19,988 bases of DNA from 2-12-FULL-41-16 sp964390625 (GTDB lineage: Bacteria > Patescibacteriota > Patescibacteriia > Magasanikbacterales > UBA922). The stretch covers positions 1 to 19,988 of the forward strand of contig CAYMID010000014.1 of NCBI GenBank assembly GCA_964390625.1, in the 5' to 3' direction. The position numbers and the translations under genes were made by a program. The notes under the pieces are model-generated. The model was given only the letters and a program-made list of their open reading frames with translations. It did no database searches and was not told the DNA's origin. The number at the start of each line of letters is the position of its first letter. Position 1 is the first letter of the stretch. Below, piece by piece: positions 7,907 to 15,482 of the stretch.

Positions 7907-7908
7907 TT

Positions 7909-9144
7909 ATGCGGACCATTTTTACCGGGTATGCACCGGCCGAAGGTAGTGCCCACGTGCACCAAGCTTTACGGCAATTACTACCATGGCACTGGTGGTC
8001 TTGGCGTTCTGATCGGGGGAGCAGAAAAGTTGAAGCCTGGCTTAAGGCTTATTTTAATAATGCGAATGCCATTACTGTTGATAGCGGGCGCGCAGCGTTA
8101 CAGCTAATCCTCGAGGCGCTAAAGCTCAAAAATGGGGACGAGGTGTTGGTCCAAGCCTATACTTGTTTGGTAGTGGTTAATGCTATTCGCTGGGCTGGTG
8201 GTACGCCGGTTTTTGTGGACATTACATCAGATTTTACGATGGACCCAGCGGTGGCTGCGGCCAAAGTGACGTCACGCACCCGTGCTTTGATTATTCAACA
8301 TACCTTTGGTTTGGCTGCAGATAACAACGCTCTTCAAGCTGTGGCCGCTAAACATAAATTATTTACAATCGAGGATTGTGCACACGCGCTCGGTGTCCGT
8401 ACAACTTCCGGTGAATTGTTGGGCACGCAAAGTGATGCGGCGATCCTTAGTTTCGGTAGTGACAAAGTAATTTCGGCCAGTCGCGGTGGAGCGGTGATTA
8501 CACGTCACAAACACATTGCTAAAGCAATTACTAAACGTGTTAATGCCTTGCCTGTAATGCCGATTTCATACTTGTTACCGCATCTTTTGCGCGTCGTGTG
8601 GTTTGCAATTGGAAAATCCACCTATCATTTGGGAATTGGCAAATGGTTTATGGCAGTTATGGCTAAACTGGGCCTGTCGAGTCGCATGATTTATCCTAAC
8701 GAAAAAAAAGGCCTCTCCATGAAGCCGTTTCCTGCTAAATGGCCAAATGCCTTGGCTGCCCTAGTGTGGCCCCAATTGCAGGCTTTGGACCGTGTTCAGG
8801 CACGGCGTCTGGTACAAACCAAGCGGTATGTGGCCGAAATTACTAACCCGGCCTTGCAGATTGTGCCTAAAGCTGCCCACTACCCACTGGTTCGTTTTCC
8901 AGCATTGGTTTCGGATCCAAAAGCTTGGCATAACGCAGCTGCGGCTGCAGGAATTATGCTCGGTGATTGGTATAGTACGGTTGTCGCTCCGTATGCCAGC
9001 GGTGCCGTGGATGGCTATGTGCCAGGCAGTTGCCCCGTGGCTGAACAACTCGCCAAGACTACGATTAATCTTCCTACTGGGCCTTGGTTAACACCAATCG
9101 AACAGGGGCGAGTAATTTCCTTTATCAATTCGATTCAGTTGTAA
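7909..9144 (+). CDS. DegT/DnrJ/EryC1/StrS-family PLP aminotransferase
   Basis: A 411-residue fold-type I PLP enzyme of the sugar aminotransferase family. The phosphate-binding segment is DSGRAALQL (58-66). The aspartate that pairs with the PLP ring nitrogen is D156 in IEDCAHALG. The Schiff-base lysine is K186 in SFGSDKVISASRGGAV, so all catalytic residues are present. The segment HTFGLAAD (131-138) also fits the family. Members usually aminate a keto group on a nucleotide-linked sugar; some have other keto substrates. No sugar epimerase, dehydratase or glycosyltransferase gene is nearby, which is unusual for a sugar pathway. Its position, 2 nt after a Mur ligase gene and 2 nt before a FemAB transferase gene, suggests a cell-wall precursor or cross-bridge role. 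That is inference. Confidence 0.9.
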   Translation: MRTIFTGYAPAEGSAHVHQALRQLLPWHWWSWRSDRGSRKVEAWLKAYFNNANAITVDSGRAALQLILEALKLKNGDEVLVQAYTCLVVVNAIRWAGGTPVFVDITSDFTMDPAVAAAKVTSRTRALIIQHTFGLAADNNALQAVAAKHKLFTIEDCAHALGVRTTSGELLGTQSDAAILSFGSDKVISASRGGAVITRHKHIAKAITKRVNALPVMPISYLLPHLLRVVWFAIGKSTYHLGIGKWFMAVMAKLGLSSRMIYPNEKKGLSMKPFPAKWPNALAALVWPQLQALDRVQARRLVQTKRYVAEITNPALQIVPKAAHYPLVRFPALVSDPKAWHNAAAAAGIMLGDWYSTVVAPYASGAVDGYVPGSCPVAEQLAKTTINLPTGPWLTPIEQGRVISFINSIQL

Positions 9145-9146
9145 GT

Positions 9147-10187
9147 ATGCGTTTGTCTAAAATCACAGATCTTGATGAGTGGGAGCAGTTTGTTACCGCT
9201 CAACCATACACCCTATTTACGCAATCAAAAAATTACGCGGATTTTCACCGTGCAATGGGGGAGGACGGATGGGTGTGGGGAGTTTTTGACGAGCATAATG
9301 TTCTTATTTTAGGAGCCTTAGTGATTACGGTGCACGCTCGCCGTGGAAATTTCTTATTTGTCCCGTATGGTCCAGTGTACCAACATGATCTTCCTGTTGA
9401 AACGATTCGCGATGCTGGTGCCATGCTTTTGGCCGAGATGAAAAAATTTGGCCAAGCCCAGGGCTATGATTTTGTACGAGTGAGTCCTTTTATGCCTGAC
9501 ACAGCTCCAATTCAGCTGGAGTTTGTCAAGGCTGGCTTCCGTTCGGCACCAATGCATATGTTGGCCGAGCATACCTGGTTATTAGATCTACAACCTAGCG
9601 AAACTGAACTATTAGCCGCTATGGAGAAAAATCATCGTAACTTAATTAGACGCTGCCAAAAAGAAGGTGTGAGGGTTGAGTTTTCCAGTAATCAGGAGGC
9701 GGTTGCTGATTTTAATCGGTTACATGACACCACTGCTGCTCGCCACAAATTTCATCGTTTTTCTACTAAATACATCGAGCAAGAGTTCACTGCTTTTGCT
9801 GCTGCCGGCCAGGTTACGGTTGGCCGTGCATACTTGGCAGATGGCACTCTCGATTCGGCAGCAATTTTCATGTATTATGGAACTATGAGTGCGTATCGAC
9901 ACGGCGCCTCATTAATGGCTGACAAAAAAATCCCTACCTCTTATTTGTTGCAATGGGAAGCAATCCGCTTGGCTAAAAGTCAGGGGATGCGTTGGCATAA
10001 TTTTTGGGGCATAGCGCCTGATGGTGCCTCGGATAAACACCCGTTTTACGGGATCACTCATTTTAAAAAAGGTTTTGGTGGGCAACCATACCCATTATTG
10101 CATTGCCAAGACTTGCCATTATCATATCGTTATTGGTTTAATTGGTTACTAGAGACAGCACGTAGTATTCGCCGTGGTTTTGTCTAA
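9147..10187 (+). CDS. FemAB/FemX-family peptidoglycan aminoacyltransferase
   Basis: FemAB-family enzymes transfer amino acids from aminoacyl-tRNA to the side chain of the peptidoglycan stem peptide, building cross-bridges. The 346-residue length fits tandem GNAT-like domains. Family features are FVPYGPVY (71-78), MEKNHRNLIRRCQKEG (159-174) before the second domain, and the C-terminal block with WHNFWGIAPDG (283-293), HPFYGITHFKKGFGG (298-312). The aminoacyl specificity and the modified residue are not readable. ATG at 9147 is chosen because it is 2 nt after the aminotransferase stop; earlier in-frame starts lie inside that gene. It is followed 2 nt later by ftsQ, placing it in a wall/division module. 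A role in aminoacylating another acceptor cannot be excluded. Confidence 0.9.
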   Translation: MRLSKITDLDEWEQFVTAQPYTLFTQSKNYADFHRAMGEDGWVWGVFDEHNVLILGALVITVHARRGNFLFVPYGPVYQHDLPVETIRDAGAMLLAEMKKFGQAQGYDFVRVSPFMPDTAPIQLEFVKAGFRSAPMHMLAEHTWLLDLQPSETELLAAMEKNHRNLIRRCQKEGVRVEFSSNQEAVADFNRLHDTTAARHKFHRFSTKYIEQEFTAFAAAGQVTVGRAYLADGTLDSAAIFMYYGTMSAYRHGASLMADKKIPTSYLLQWEAIRLAKSQGMRWHNFWGIAPDGASDKHPFYGITHFKKGFGGQPYPLLHCQDLPLSYRYWFNWLLETARSIRRGFV

Positions 10188-10189
10188 AC

Positions 10190-11179
10190 ATGCGCTTTAA
10201 TCCGTACAAAGCTCAACGTCAGCTTGATCGTCGTACAAGAGCCTGGCATCGCGCCACGGCTTGGTTTCGCGATCTTTTACCTGGTAATACTGCGGCTGGG
10301 CGTTACAACAACCCTTTGCTTCAAACCAAGCCTAAACGATGGCCTACACCAGTGCTTGGTTTAACACTACTAACTTTAGGCGCAGTGTTAGTTTGGCACC
10401 CTTTTTTTGCAGTACATTTAGTGGGGGTAACCGGTGTTACTCGAGTACCTGTTAGTGAAGTTTCCGGAGTAGCGCAGGGGATTATGGACCGCACCCGTTG
10501 GTTTGTATTTCCTGGTGATAATTTTTTCTTACTAGACACTACCGAGATTGCTAATATCTTAACACAGCGTTTTCCTTTTTATCGGGTTACTTTAGTAAAA
10601 AAATTTCCTAGTCAATTAGATATTGCCGTGGTTGAAAAAGATCCAGTCATTATTTTTGATAATGGTCGTGAGTATAGTTATTTAGATCCCAGTGGGCAGG
10701 TGATAAAAGTTTTGGAGCGAGTCGGGGAGTCAGAATGGCATTTTAAAACAAATCTCATTGCTAGTAGTACACCTGGTGTGTCCACAACACTAGAGATTGT
10801 AAGTCAATGGCACGAGCCTGCTGTCAAACGCGTGGTAACTGGTTATGGATTTTACCCGGTGTTATACCAGGTAAATGGACCAACCACGACTCAAAATATT
10901 CAAGCGACCTCTTTGGAAATGGTTGCCAATGTTCAGGCCTGGCAAAAACGTCTGGATAATAGTTTAGGTGAACCAGGGGCTTTATTTTTTCAGCAAGATA
11001 ACGAAAGAGGCGAGGGGAGTATTCGCACACGTGCTGGTTGGACAGTCAAGGTACGGCTCCTGGATGATGTGGAAGTTCAAGCAGCACGACTTGAATTAGT
11101 TTTGCGAACACTTGAGAACCAAAAAATAAAACCAAACTACATTGACGTCAGATTTGAAGGCAAAGTCTTTTGGCAGTAG
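10190..11179 (+). CDS. ftsQ: Cell division protein FtsQ/DivIB-like
   Basis: FtsQ/DivIB is a bitopic protein that links early and late divisome parts and binds FtsB-FtsL. The 329 residues comprise a basic cytoplasmic N-terminus (1-50), one membrane helix (about 51-70) and an extracytoplasmic POTRA-like domain. The POTRA begins FFAVHLVGVTGVTRVP (72-87), and PFYRVTLVKKFPSQLDIAVVEKDP follows. Next come the FtsQ beta-domain hallmarks: a YLDPSGQVI-like strand, and a C-terminal strand with YIDVRFEGKVFW. The order MurF-like, aminotransferase, FemAB, FtsQ resembles part of a dcw cluster, but ftsA and ftsZ do not follow. It ends the rightward gene train at TAG (11177-11179). Sequence similarity in this family is low, so the call rests on architecture and context. 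Confidence 0.85.
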   Translation: MRFNPYKAQRQLDRRTRAWHRATAWFRDLLPGNTAAGRYNNPLLQTKPKRWPTPVLGLTLLTLGAVLVWHPFFAVHLVGVTGVTRVPVSEVSGVAQGIMDRTRWFVFPGDNFFLLDTTEIANILTQRFPFYRVTLVKKFPSQLDIAVVEKDPVIIFDNGREYSYLDPSGQVIKVLERVGESEWHFKTNLIASSTPGVSTTLEIVSQWHEPAVKRVVTGYGFYPVLYQVNGPTTTQNIQATSLEMVANVQAWQKRLDNSLGEPGALFFQQDNERGEGSIRTRAGWTVKVRLLDDVEVQAARLELVLRTLENQKIKPNYIDVRFEGKVFWQ

Positions 11180-11609
11180 CAGGGTTGAGTAGAGGGGAGA
11201 GTTTCTTTGCAAAGTACGAGCATCTGAACCAAAGCGTAAGGGATTAATACAGTGTCGCACAATATATCTTATACGACATTACACATAGAACACCGGGGCA
11301 ATGTACCAATTAATCCACGGTTCATACATCAATAATTGTATACCACTACTACACCGCGACTTTAGGACCGCTGATTACCTCGCTAAATTTAAAATTAGTT
11401 TTTAGGTTTTGATTTAAATTTTTCTATTAAAATCGAGTTATTTGTGCCTGCATCTAACTTTTAGGTCTAATCAGTTATTTTGTTTACACACCCCACCCTC
11501 TCCTACGCATTTAGCCAAATTATTACAGATTTTGCGACACAACAGAATAGTGGTATATTTTAGGGGGGTATAGAGATACGTCTTTTATTCAAAAAAAGTT
11601 ACGGTGGAT
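11180..11609. other. Gene-free interval between convergent operons
   Basis: These 430 bp separate the ends of the rightward and leftward gene sets. I see no credible ORF, tRNA, tmRNA or RNase P signature and no strong intrinsic terminator. The middle and right parts (about 11385-11480) are AT-rich with runs of T and A. Minor structure: an 8-bp inverted repeat GTGTCGCA (11252-11259) with TGCGACAC (11533-11540), a short palindrome CTTTGCAAAG near 11204, and a weak plus-strand promoter-like pair TTGCGA/TATATT (11532-11559). By far the largest non-coding space in the window, it may hold transcription ends or a decayed gene. Confidence 0.6.
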
Positions 11610-12218
11610 CTAACGCGCCCCATTTTTTGTAAGCCACTCAATCAGTTCTGCATTGTCATTCTCCTTTGCAAGCATCAAAATGTTTTTGCCGTCTGGGCCA
11701 GTTGCGTTAATATCGTATCCAGCCTGCACCAAAATTTGAATTAACTTGGGGTCCTGGTACATGGCTACTAAAAATAATTCAGCTGATTTTTCTGGCTGGA
11801 CTGGTATTTTATGAATGATTTTTTCAGCTAAAATCGGATCATTATTAGTCACTGCGCGCAGCAAATCATTATAATCAGTGGCAGGTTTAAATTGTATTAT
11901 TGAAATAATAACCGCAACCGCAACTGTGATCAAAATTCCGATTGTCGGTAGGGGATTCTTTTTTGTTTTTTCCCAAATTTGTTCAGATTTATACAAAATA
12001 AACACTAATCCAAAACATACCAAAAGTATGGCTTCGGTCATGATTAAATCAGTGAAATTTTGAGGAACAGCAAAAAAACTGCTGCCTGGTGGCCCAACTC
12101 GTAACGAGAGGTTCAAATCAAACGCAGAGTTTAGTGTGCCAACGATAAGTATGCCAACAATTGCAACAAACAATAACTGCAAAATTAATCCACCTATCGA
12201 TTTTAAAAATGTGGCCAT
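11610..12218 (-). CDS. Membrane protein with C-terminal ankyrin repeats
   Basis: A 202-residue protein with three predicted membrane helices (about 8-28, 58-77 and 91-109), followed by a soluble C-terminal domain (117-200) that reads as about two ankyrin repeats. The clearest repeat contains LIQILVQAGYDINATGPDGKNILMLAKEND, which I place at residues 159-188; a following partial repeat ends IEWLTKNG. Ankyrin repeats bind other proteins; no enzymatic motif is present. The domain is probably cytoplasmic. It is the last gene of the lexA unit, starting 11 nt after the PIG-L stop, so it may be induced with it. Function is unknown; candidates include a partner or immunity-like regulator of the PIG-L enzyme, but nothing in the sequence proves that. 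Confidence 0.8.
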   Translation of the reverse strand: MATFLKSIGGLILQLLFVAIVGILIVGTLNSAFDLNLSLRVGPPGSSFFAVPQNFTDLIMTEAILLVCFGLVFILYKSEQIWEKTKKNPLPTIGILITVAVAVIISIIQFKPATDYNDLLRAVTNNDPILAEKIIHKIPVQPEKSAELFLVAMYQDPKLIQILVQAGYDINATGPDGKNILMLAKENDNAELIEWLTKNGAR

Positions 12219-12229
12219 ACAAAATAAAA

Positions 12230-13024
12230 TTATTTAAGTTTGTACTCAATAGGACTGGTTTGTAACCGATCCAGCAAATACGGCACTGAATGGGCGCCAA
12301 TTGCGTATCGACCTTGCGCTGGATTCCACACGTAGTATTGTTTCATAGCGGCCTGTTTGGTCTGTTGCTCCCCTACTGTTAGTTGAATTGTCTCACTTGC
12401 ATCAGTACTAATGTCGCTAAAATATATTTTTTCACTCACTCCTTTAAATTGCTGCAATGCTTTTTGTAAATTCCAGTGATCTGGGTTGCGGAAGTGTGCC
12501 TCACCAGGGCCAGAGGCAAGTGTAATGTAGGTACCATCCCCTAGTTGATCATAGGCCCAGGCCACTACCCGACTCGCCTCTGATACGCTTAAATTTTTAT
12601 CTTGGTATTTAAGTGTGCTTGTACTGTTGGTGGCTCCCCAATTGGCAAAAATTATGTTGTGTGGTGACACCCCCAGTGTCTGTAATGATGCTGTTACTTC
12701 GCGATTACGTGCAGCAGTAAACATTTGTGGCGATAAGCCGAGTGTTCGCCGCACAACTGATCCGGCCCCGTCAGTTACAATCACCACATAAACAGGTCTT
12801 CCGGTATTTACAAATCGGTGTAAATTGCCTGCAAAAAACATTTCATCGTCTTGATGTGCCAGCAGGGCCACTATCGGTTTTGGAGTCTTATCAGGAATAA
12901 TGTGCGGTCGTGCTGGTTGTACAGACCACCACGGCCACAAAGCACTACTGACAAGCACCAAACTGGTGGTTGATAAAAAACCCGCAATTAATGTTCGAAT
13001 TGTGCCATGTGGGCGATTCTTCAT
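12230..13024 (-). CDS. Membrane-anchored PIG-L (LmbE-like) deacetylase
   Basis: PIG-L/LmbE enzymes are zinc-dependent N-deacetylases acting on GlcNAc-type sugars (GlcNAc-PI, MshB or BshB substrates, and others). The zinc-binding and catalytic motif is AHQDDE (56-61), and the third metal ligand is supplied by the HFRNPDHW segment (177-184, H183 or H177). A basic N-terminus followed by a hydrophobic segment (about 11-30) indicates a signal anchor, so the catalytic domain is likely extracytoplasmic. Length is 264 residues from the ATG at 13024, chosen because it overlaps the exonuclease stop by 4 bp (ATGA). Cell-wall or glycolipid sugars are plausible substrates given the predicted location. It lies in the same leftward unit as lexA, an unexpected place for such an enzyme. 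Confidence 0.87.
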   Translation of the reverse strand: MKNRPHGTIRTLIAGFLSTTSLVLVSSALWPWWSVQPARPHIIPDKTPKPIVALLAHQDDEMFFAGNLHRFVNTGRPVYVVIVTDGAGSVVRRTLGLSPQMFTAARNREVTASLQTLGVSPHNIIFANWGATNSTSTLKYQDKNLSVSEASRVVAWAYDQLGDGTYITLASGPGEAHFRNPDHWNLQKALQQFKGVSEKIYFSDISTDASETIQLTVGEQQTKQAAMKQYYVWNPAQGRYAIGAHSVPYLLDRLQTSPIEYKLK

Positions 13025-13542
13025 AGACCAGCCTTGGCCTGTAGTGCTAGGTATACTTCCCACAACCAACGTGCGTCATCAAGAGCGTTGTGTTGTACAC
13101 CTGTTTGTTTAACCAGGCCTAATTCTTTCCAAAAATTTTCTCGCCCCATACTGTCTGGCGGGTATCCCAGCGCAAATAAGATGGAGGCAAAATCAATGGG
13201 AATCCAAAAAGCGGGGTGATCCATTGGTGAACCAAACAAATCGTACCAAAACACTGCATCAAATTGGTTTACATAGGCCACCAAGTATGGTTGATCTGGC
13301 CCAACAAACTCGCGTAAGCGTTTTTTTGCCTCTTCTCGGCCAACTTTTGGACCCTTTAAGTATGGCAAGACTTTTTCGGTCACCCAGGGATGTGGTTCGC
13401 CTGTATATTCCAATTCTAGGTATAGCTCTTCCCCACTATACTTAACTAATCCAATCGAAATCAGTTCACCTTTGCGTGGGTCTAAGTGAGTAAACTCGGT
13501 GTCAAAGAAAATTAAGCGGTCTGAATATGGTTTAAAATTCAT
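13021..13542 (-). CDS. DEDDh 3'-5' exonuclease, RNase AS (Rv2179c)-like
   Basis: A 173-residue single-domain DnaQ-fold exonuclease. The DEDDh residues are D14 and E16 in FFDTEFTHLDP, D95 in AYVNQFDAVF, H151 and D156 in HNALDDA. The pattern DTEF near the N-terminus, ELISIGLV, WVTEKVLPYL and HNALDDARWL follows Rv2179c of Mycobacterium tuberculosis, a 3'-5' exoribonuclease (RNase AS) that prefers adenylated RNA; this comparison is from memory. A DNA substrate is also possible, since it follows a translesion polymerase gene. The start at 13542 is 20 nt after the polymerase stop and directly before the conserved region; the longer frame begins inside the polymerase gene. Its TGA overlaps the PIG-L ATG. 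Confidence 0.83.
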   Translation of the reverse strand: MNFKPYSDRLIFFDTEFTHLDPRKGELISIGLVKYSGEELYLELEYTGEPHPWVTEKVLPYLKGPKVGREEAKKRLREFVGPDQPYLVAYVNQFDAVFWYDLFGSPMDHPAFWIPIDFASILFALGYPPDSMGRENFWKELGLVKQTGVQHNALDDARWLWEVYLALQAKAGL

Positions 13543-13562
13543 AGGGTTTGTTTGTGGGTATT

Positions 13563-14798
13563 TTACCGTACAACGCCGGCCATTACCAGAGGCAAATGCC
13601 ATGGTGTGGTTGGTTTTCGGTTATTTCGGTTAAGAGCAGCAGCACTGTGTACCGTGTGTTTACCAAATCTTTTGGCCAAAGTATCAACCGCCTCGTACAC
13701 TTGGCGCAAGGCTGGAGCCGTGGCCACCGCTTCAAACAAATCCCCTTGGACAGCGTCAGCATCGCTTAATTCTGACAAGACCACACCAGTAGCACGGTAG
13801 GCTTGACCAGATTGATACAGACGATTAAACACTGGTTTAATCGCGTTTAGAACGTCATTGTCAAAGGCTGACGGACGAACTAATTTAATTTCCATTGCCA
13901 TCACTCCAAACGCAGTATTTTTGAGAAAAATTGAAATACGCGAAGCAACTAGGTTGTGTTGGCGTGCTTTTGCACAAGCATTTTCAATATTACGCACCAA
14001 TTCGGCATACACAGTTTGGCGATCAGCTCGACCAACCGCAAAAGTGTGGGTCTTAGAAATCGAAGCCACTGTTGTTTTTTCTTCGGAAATTACTGGGTAC
14101 ACACTAACACCCTGTAATTCTTGCCAAATTTCCTGGTGTGGCTTGGAAAAATTATCACGCACAGACCCTAATGACTGCCCTACAAAATCATAGGCCGTAA
14201 AAATATTCAAACGACGCATATACTCGGCTGTACTCGAACCAATTCCCCACACTTGGTCTACTAAAAAATCACGTAAATACTCGGGCAGGTCTTTGCAACT
14301 AATGGCTACCAAACCATTTGGTTTATTACTACTCGAGGCCAGCTTAGCCAAAACTTTTGTTGGCGCAAGACCAACTGACACTGTAATTCCAAGTTCACGT
14401 TGGATTGTATTTTTAACGGTCTCAGCAATTTGTTTGTAAGTTAAACCTTCGACTTTATCTAGGCCGGTTATATCCATGAATCCTTCGTCAATACTATATT
14501 CCTCAACCTGATCAGTAAAACGACGCATGATGGCAAATAAACGGCGTGAGAATAAACTGTAAGCCTCGTAATCACCATTGCACACCGCTAAATCAGGACA
14601 CAGCTGACGAGCCTGTGAAACCAACATACAGCGTTTAACTCCTTTGGCTTTAGCTTCGTAACTCAAGGCCGTTACAATTCCACGGTCACCGCCAACCACC
14701 ACTGGACGTCCTTTTAAACTAGGGTGTAAAGCTTGTTCGCAGCTGGCAAAGAATGCGTCGGCATCAAGGTGCACGATCGCCTTAGGAAATAAATTCAT
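13563..14798 (-). CDS. dinB: Y-family translesion DNA polymerase (DinB/UmuC type)
   Basis: An error-prone polymerase that copies past DNA lesions. The 411 residues include HLDADAFFASCEQ with catalytic D12 (9-22), the second acidic pair D104/E105 in YSIDEGFMDIT (a Gly where the common motif is SIDEAF), VSVGLAPTKVLAKLASSSNKP (140-160), a helix-hairpin-helix region near VWGIG (183-187), and a little-finger domain from about 240. A beta-clamp binding pentapeptide, QGDLF (351-355), lies near the C-terminus, followed by an AVDTLAKRFG-type tail. This tail is more UmuC-like than E. coli DinB, so pol IV and pol V catalytic subunit are both possible; no umuD is seen. It is 20 nt downstream of lexA and should share its SOS control. 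Confidence 0.93.
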   Translation of the reverse strand: MNLFPKAIVHLDADAFFASCEQALHPSLKGRPVVVGGDRGIVTALSYEAKAKGVKRCMLVSQARQLCPDLAVCNGDYEAYSLFSRRLFAIMRRFTDQVEEYSIDEGFMDITGLDKVEGLTYKQIAETVKNTIQRELGITVSVGLAPTKVLAKLASSSNKPNGLVAISCKDLPEYLRDFLVDQVWGIGSSTAEYMRRLNIFTAYDFVGQSLGSVRDNFSKPHQEIWQELQGVSVYPVISEEKTTVASISKTHTFAVGRADRQTVYAELVRNIENACAKARQHNLVASRISIFLKNTAFGVMAMEIKLVRPSAFDNDVLNAIKPVFNRLYQSGQAYRATGVVLSELSDADAVQGDLFEAVATAPALRQVYEAVDTLAKRFGKHTVHSAAALNRNNRKPTTPWHLPLVMAGVVR

Positions 14799-14818
14799 AA
14801 GCGACAGGTTAAGTGAGT

Positions 14819-15400
14819 TTAGACGTACTTACGAATGACACTGGAAACCACCCCACCAATTTTCAGCTCTTCCCGCGGGTGAATATCAGGATAATTCTGG
14901 TTGGCCGGACGCAGAATTACTCGATCACCGCGTTTAATGTAATATTTCATGGTCCAATCATGGTCCACTTCTGCCACCACAATATCACCAGTTTTAGGGG
15001 AACGCGTACGATCAACAATCACCATGTCTCCTTCCATAATCCCCGCTTCGATCATTGAATCACCAGACACGGTGAGCAGATAACTAGCTTGCGGATGTTC
15101 AATTAGCCATCGGTCCAAACTAACTGTACTGGCGGTTGCATCTTCCTCGGCAGTCGTAGGGAACCCGGCTTGTACAGAACCAAGTACCCGTAGACCAAAT
15201 AACTTATCGGTTGGTAGTAACTTACCCGTACTCCCCTTTTCTAGGACACCGTCTTCCAAAAACTTTTGCACATAGCGATACAGTGAGCCTTTGGATTTGA
15301 GGGCGAACAGACTCAGCATTTCATCGTACGTCGGCAGTTGCCGATACTCTTGAAAGTACTGGGCCAGCTTGCGTCGCCGCTGCTGGTACATTTCGTCCAT
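14819..15400 (-). CDS. lexA: LexA-like SOS repressor with self-cleavage protease domain
   Basis: LexA represses DNA-damage genes and cleaves itself when RecA filaments form. Residues 1-60 are an HTH domain: LPTYDEMLSLFAL, then a KGSLYRYVQKFLEDG recognition region. Residues 65-193 are a peptidase S24 domain. The cleavage site is A78-G79 in SVQAGFP. The nucleophile is S115 in SGDSM and the general base is K152 in TMKYY; the 37-residue spacing equals that of E. coli S119-K156, so autoproteolysis should work. Length (193) is near the usual 200. The ATG at 15400 follows a well-formed promoter with a LexA-type operator (15434-15462), indicating autoregulation. Nothing resembling a Shine-Dalgarno precedes it. 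It heads a five-gene leftward unit. Confidence 0.95.
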   Translation of the reverse strand: MDEMYQQRRRKLAQYFQEYRQLPTYDEMLSLFALKSKGSLYRYVQKFLEDGVLEKGSTGKLLPTDKLFGLRVLGSVQAGFPTTAEEDATASTVSLDRWLIEHPQASYLLTVSGDSMIEAGIMEGDMVIVDRTRSPKTGDIVVAEVDHDWTMKYYIKRGDRVILRPANQNYPDIHPREELKIGGVVSSVIRKYV

Positions 15401-15433
15401 ATGAGTAAAGGTAAGTAATTAAGCGATATTTGT

Positions 15434-15462
15434 ATTATAGAGAACATTTGTTCTCATTGCAA
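15434..15462 (-). promoter_or_regulatory. lexA promoter with embedded LexA operator (SOS box)
   Basis: Reading leftwards, -35 is TTGCAA (15462-15457) and -10 is TATAAT (15439-15434), with an optimal 17-bp spacer. The spacer is filled by an inverted repeat, GAGAACA-N2-TGTTCTC on the plus strand (15440-15455), containing GAAC-N4-GTTC, the core of the Gram-positive type SOS box. A repressor bound there would cover both promoter elements. The transcript would start near 15427, giving a leader of about 27 nt. Confidence 0.85.
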
Positions 15463-15482
15463 TACTTGACGTGTGGATAAGT

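Noticed and set aside
9084..9146. Earlier in-frame start for the FemAB gene inside the aminotransferase gene
   Set aside because: The extra 21 residues overlap coding sequence and do not resemble the family N-terminus; ATG at 9147 follows the same 2-nt spacing as neighbouring genes.
11220..11240. A tRNA-like T-arm on the minus strand (GGTTCAGAT near 11223-11231)
   Set aside because: The flanking bases do not form a T stem, and no acceptor or anticodon stem can be built upstream.
11532..11559. Plus-strand promoter TTGCGA-16-TATATT
   Set aside because: It would transcribe antisense into the ankyrin gene with no ORF downstream; the match is modest and in AT-rich DNA, so it is not called as a feature.
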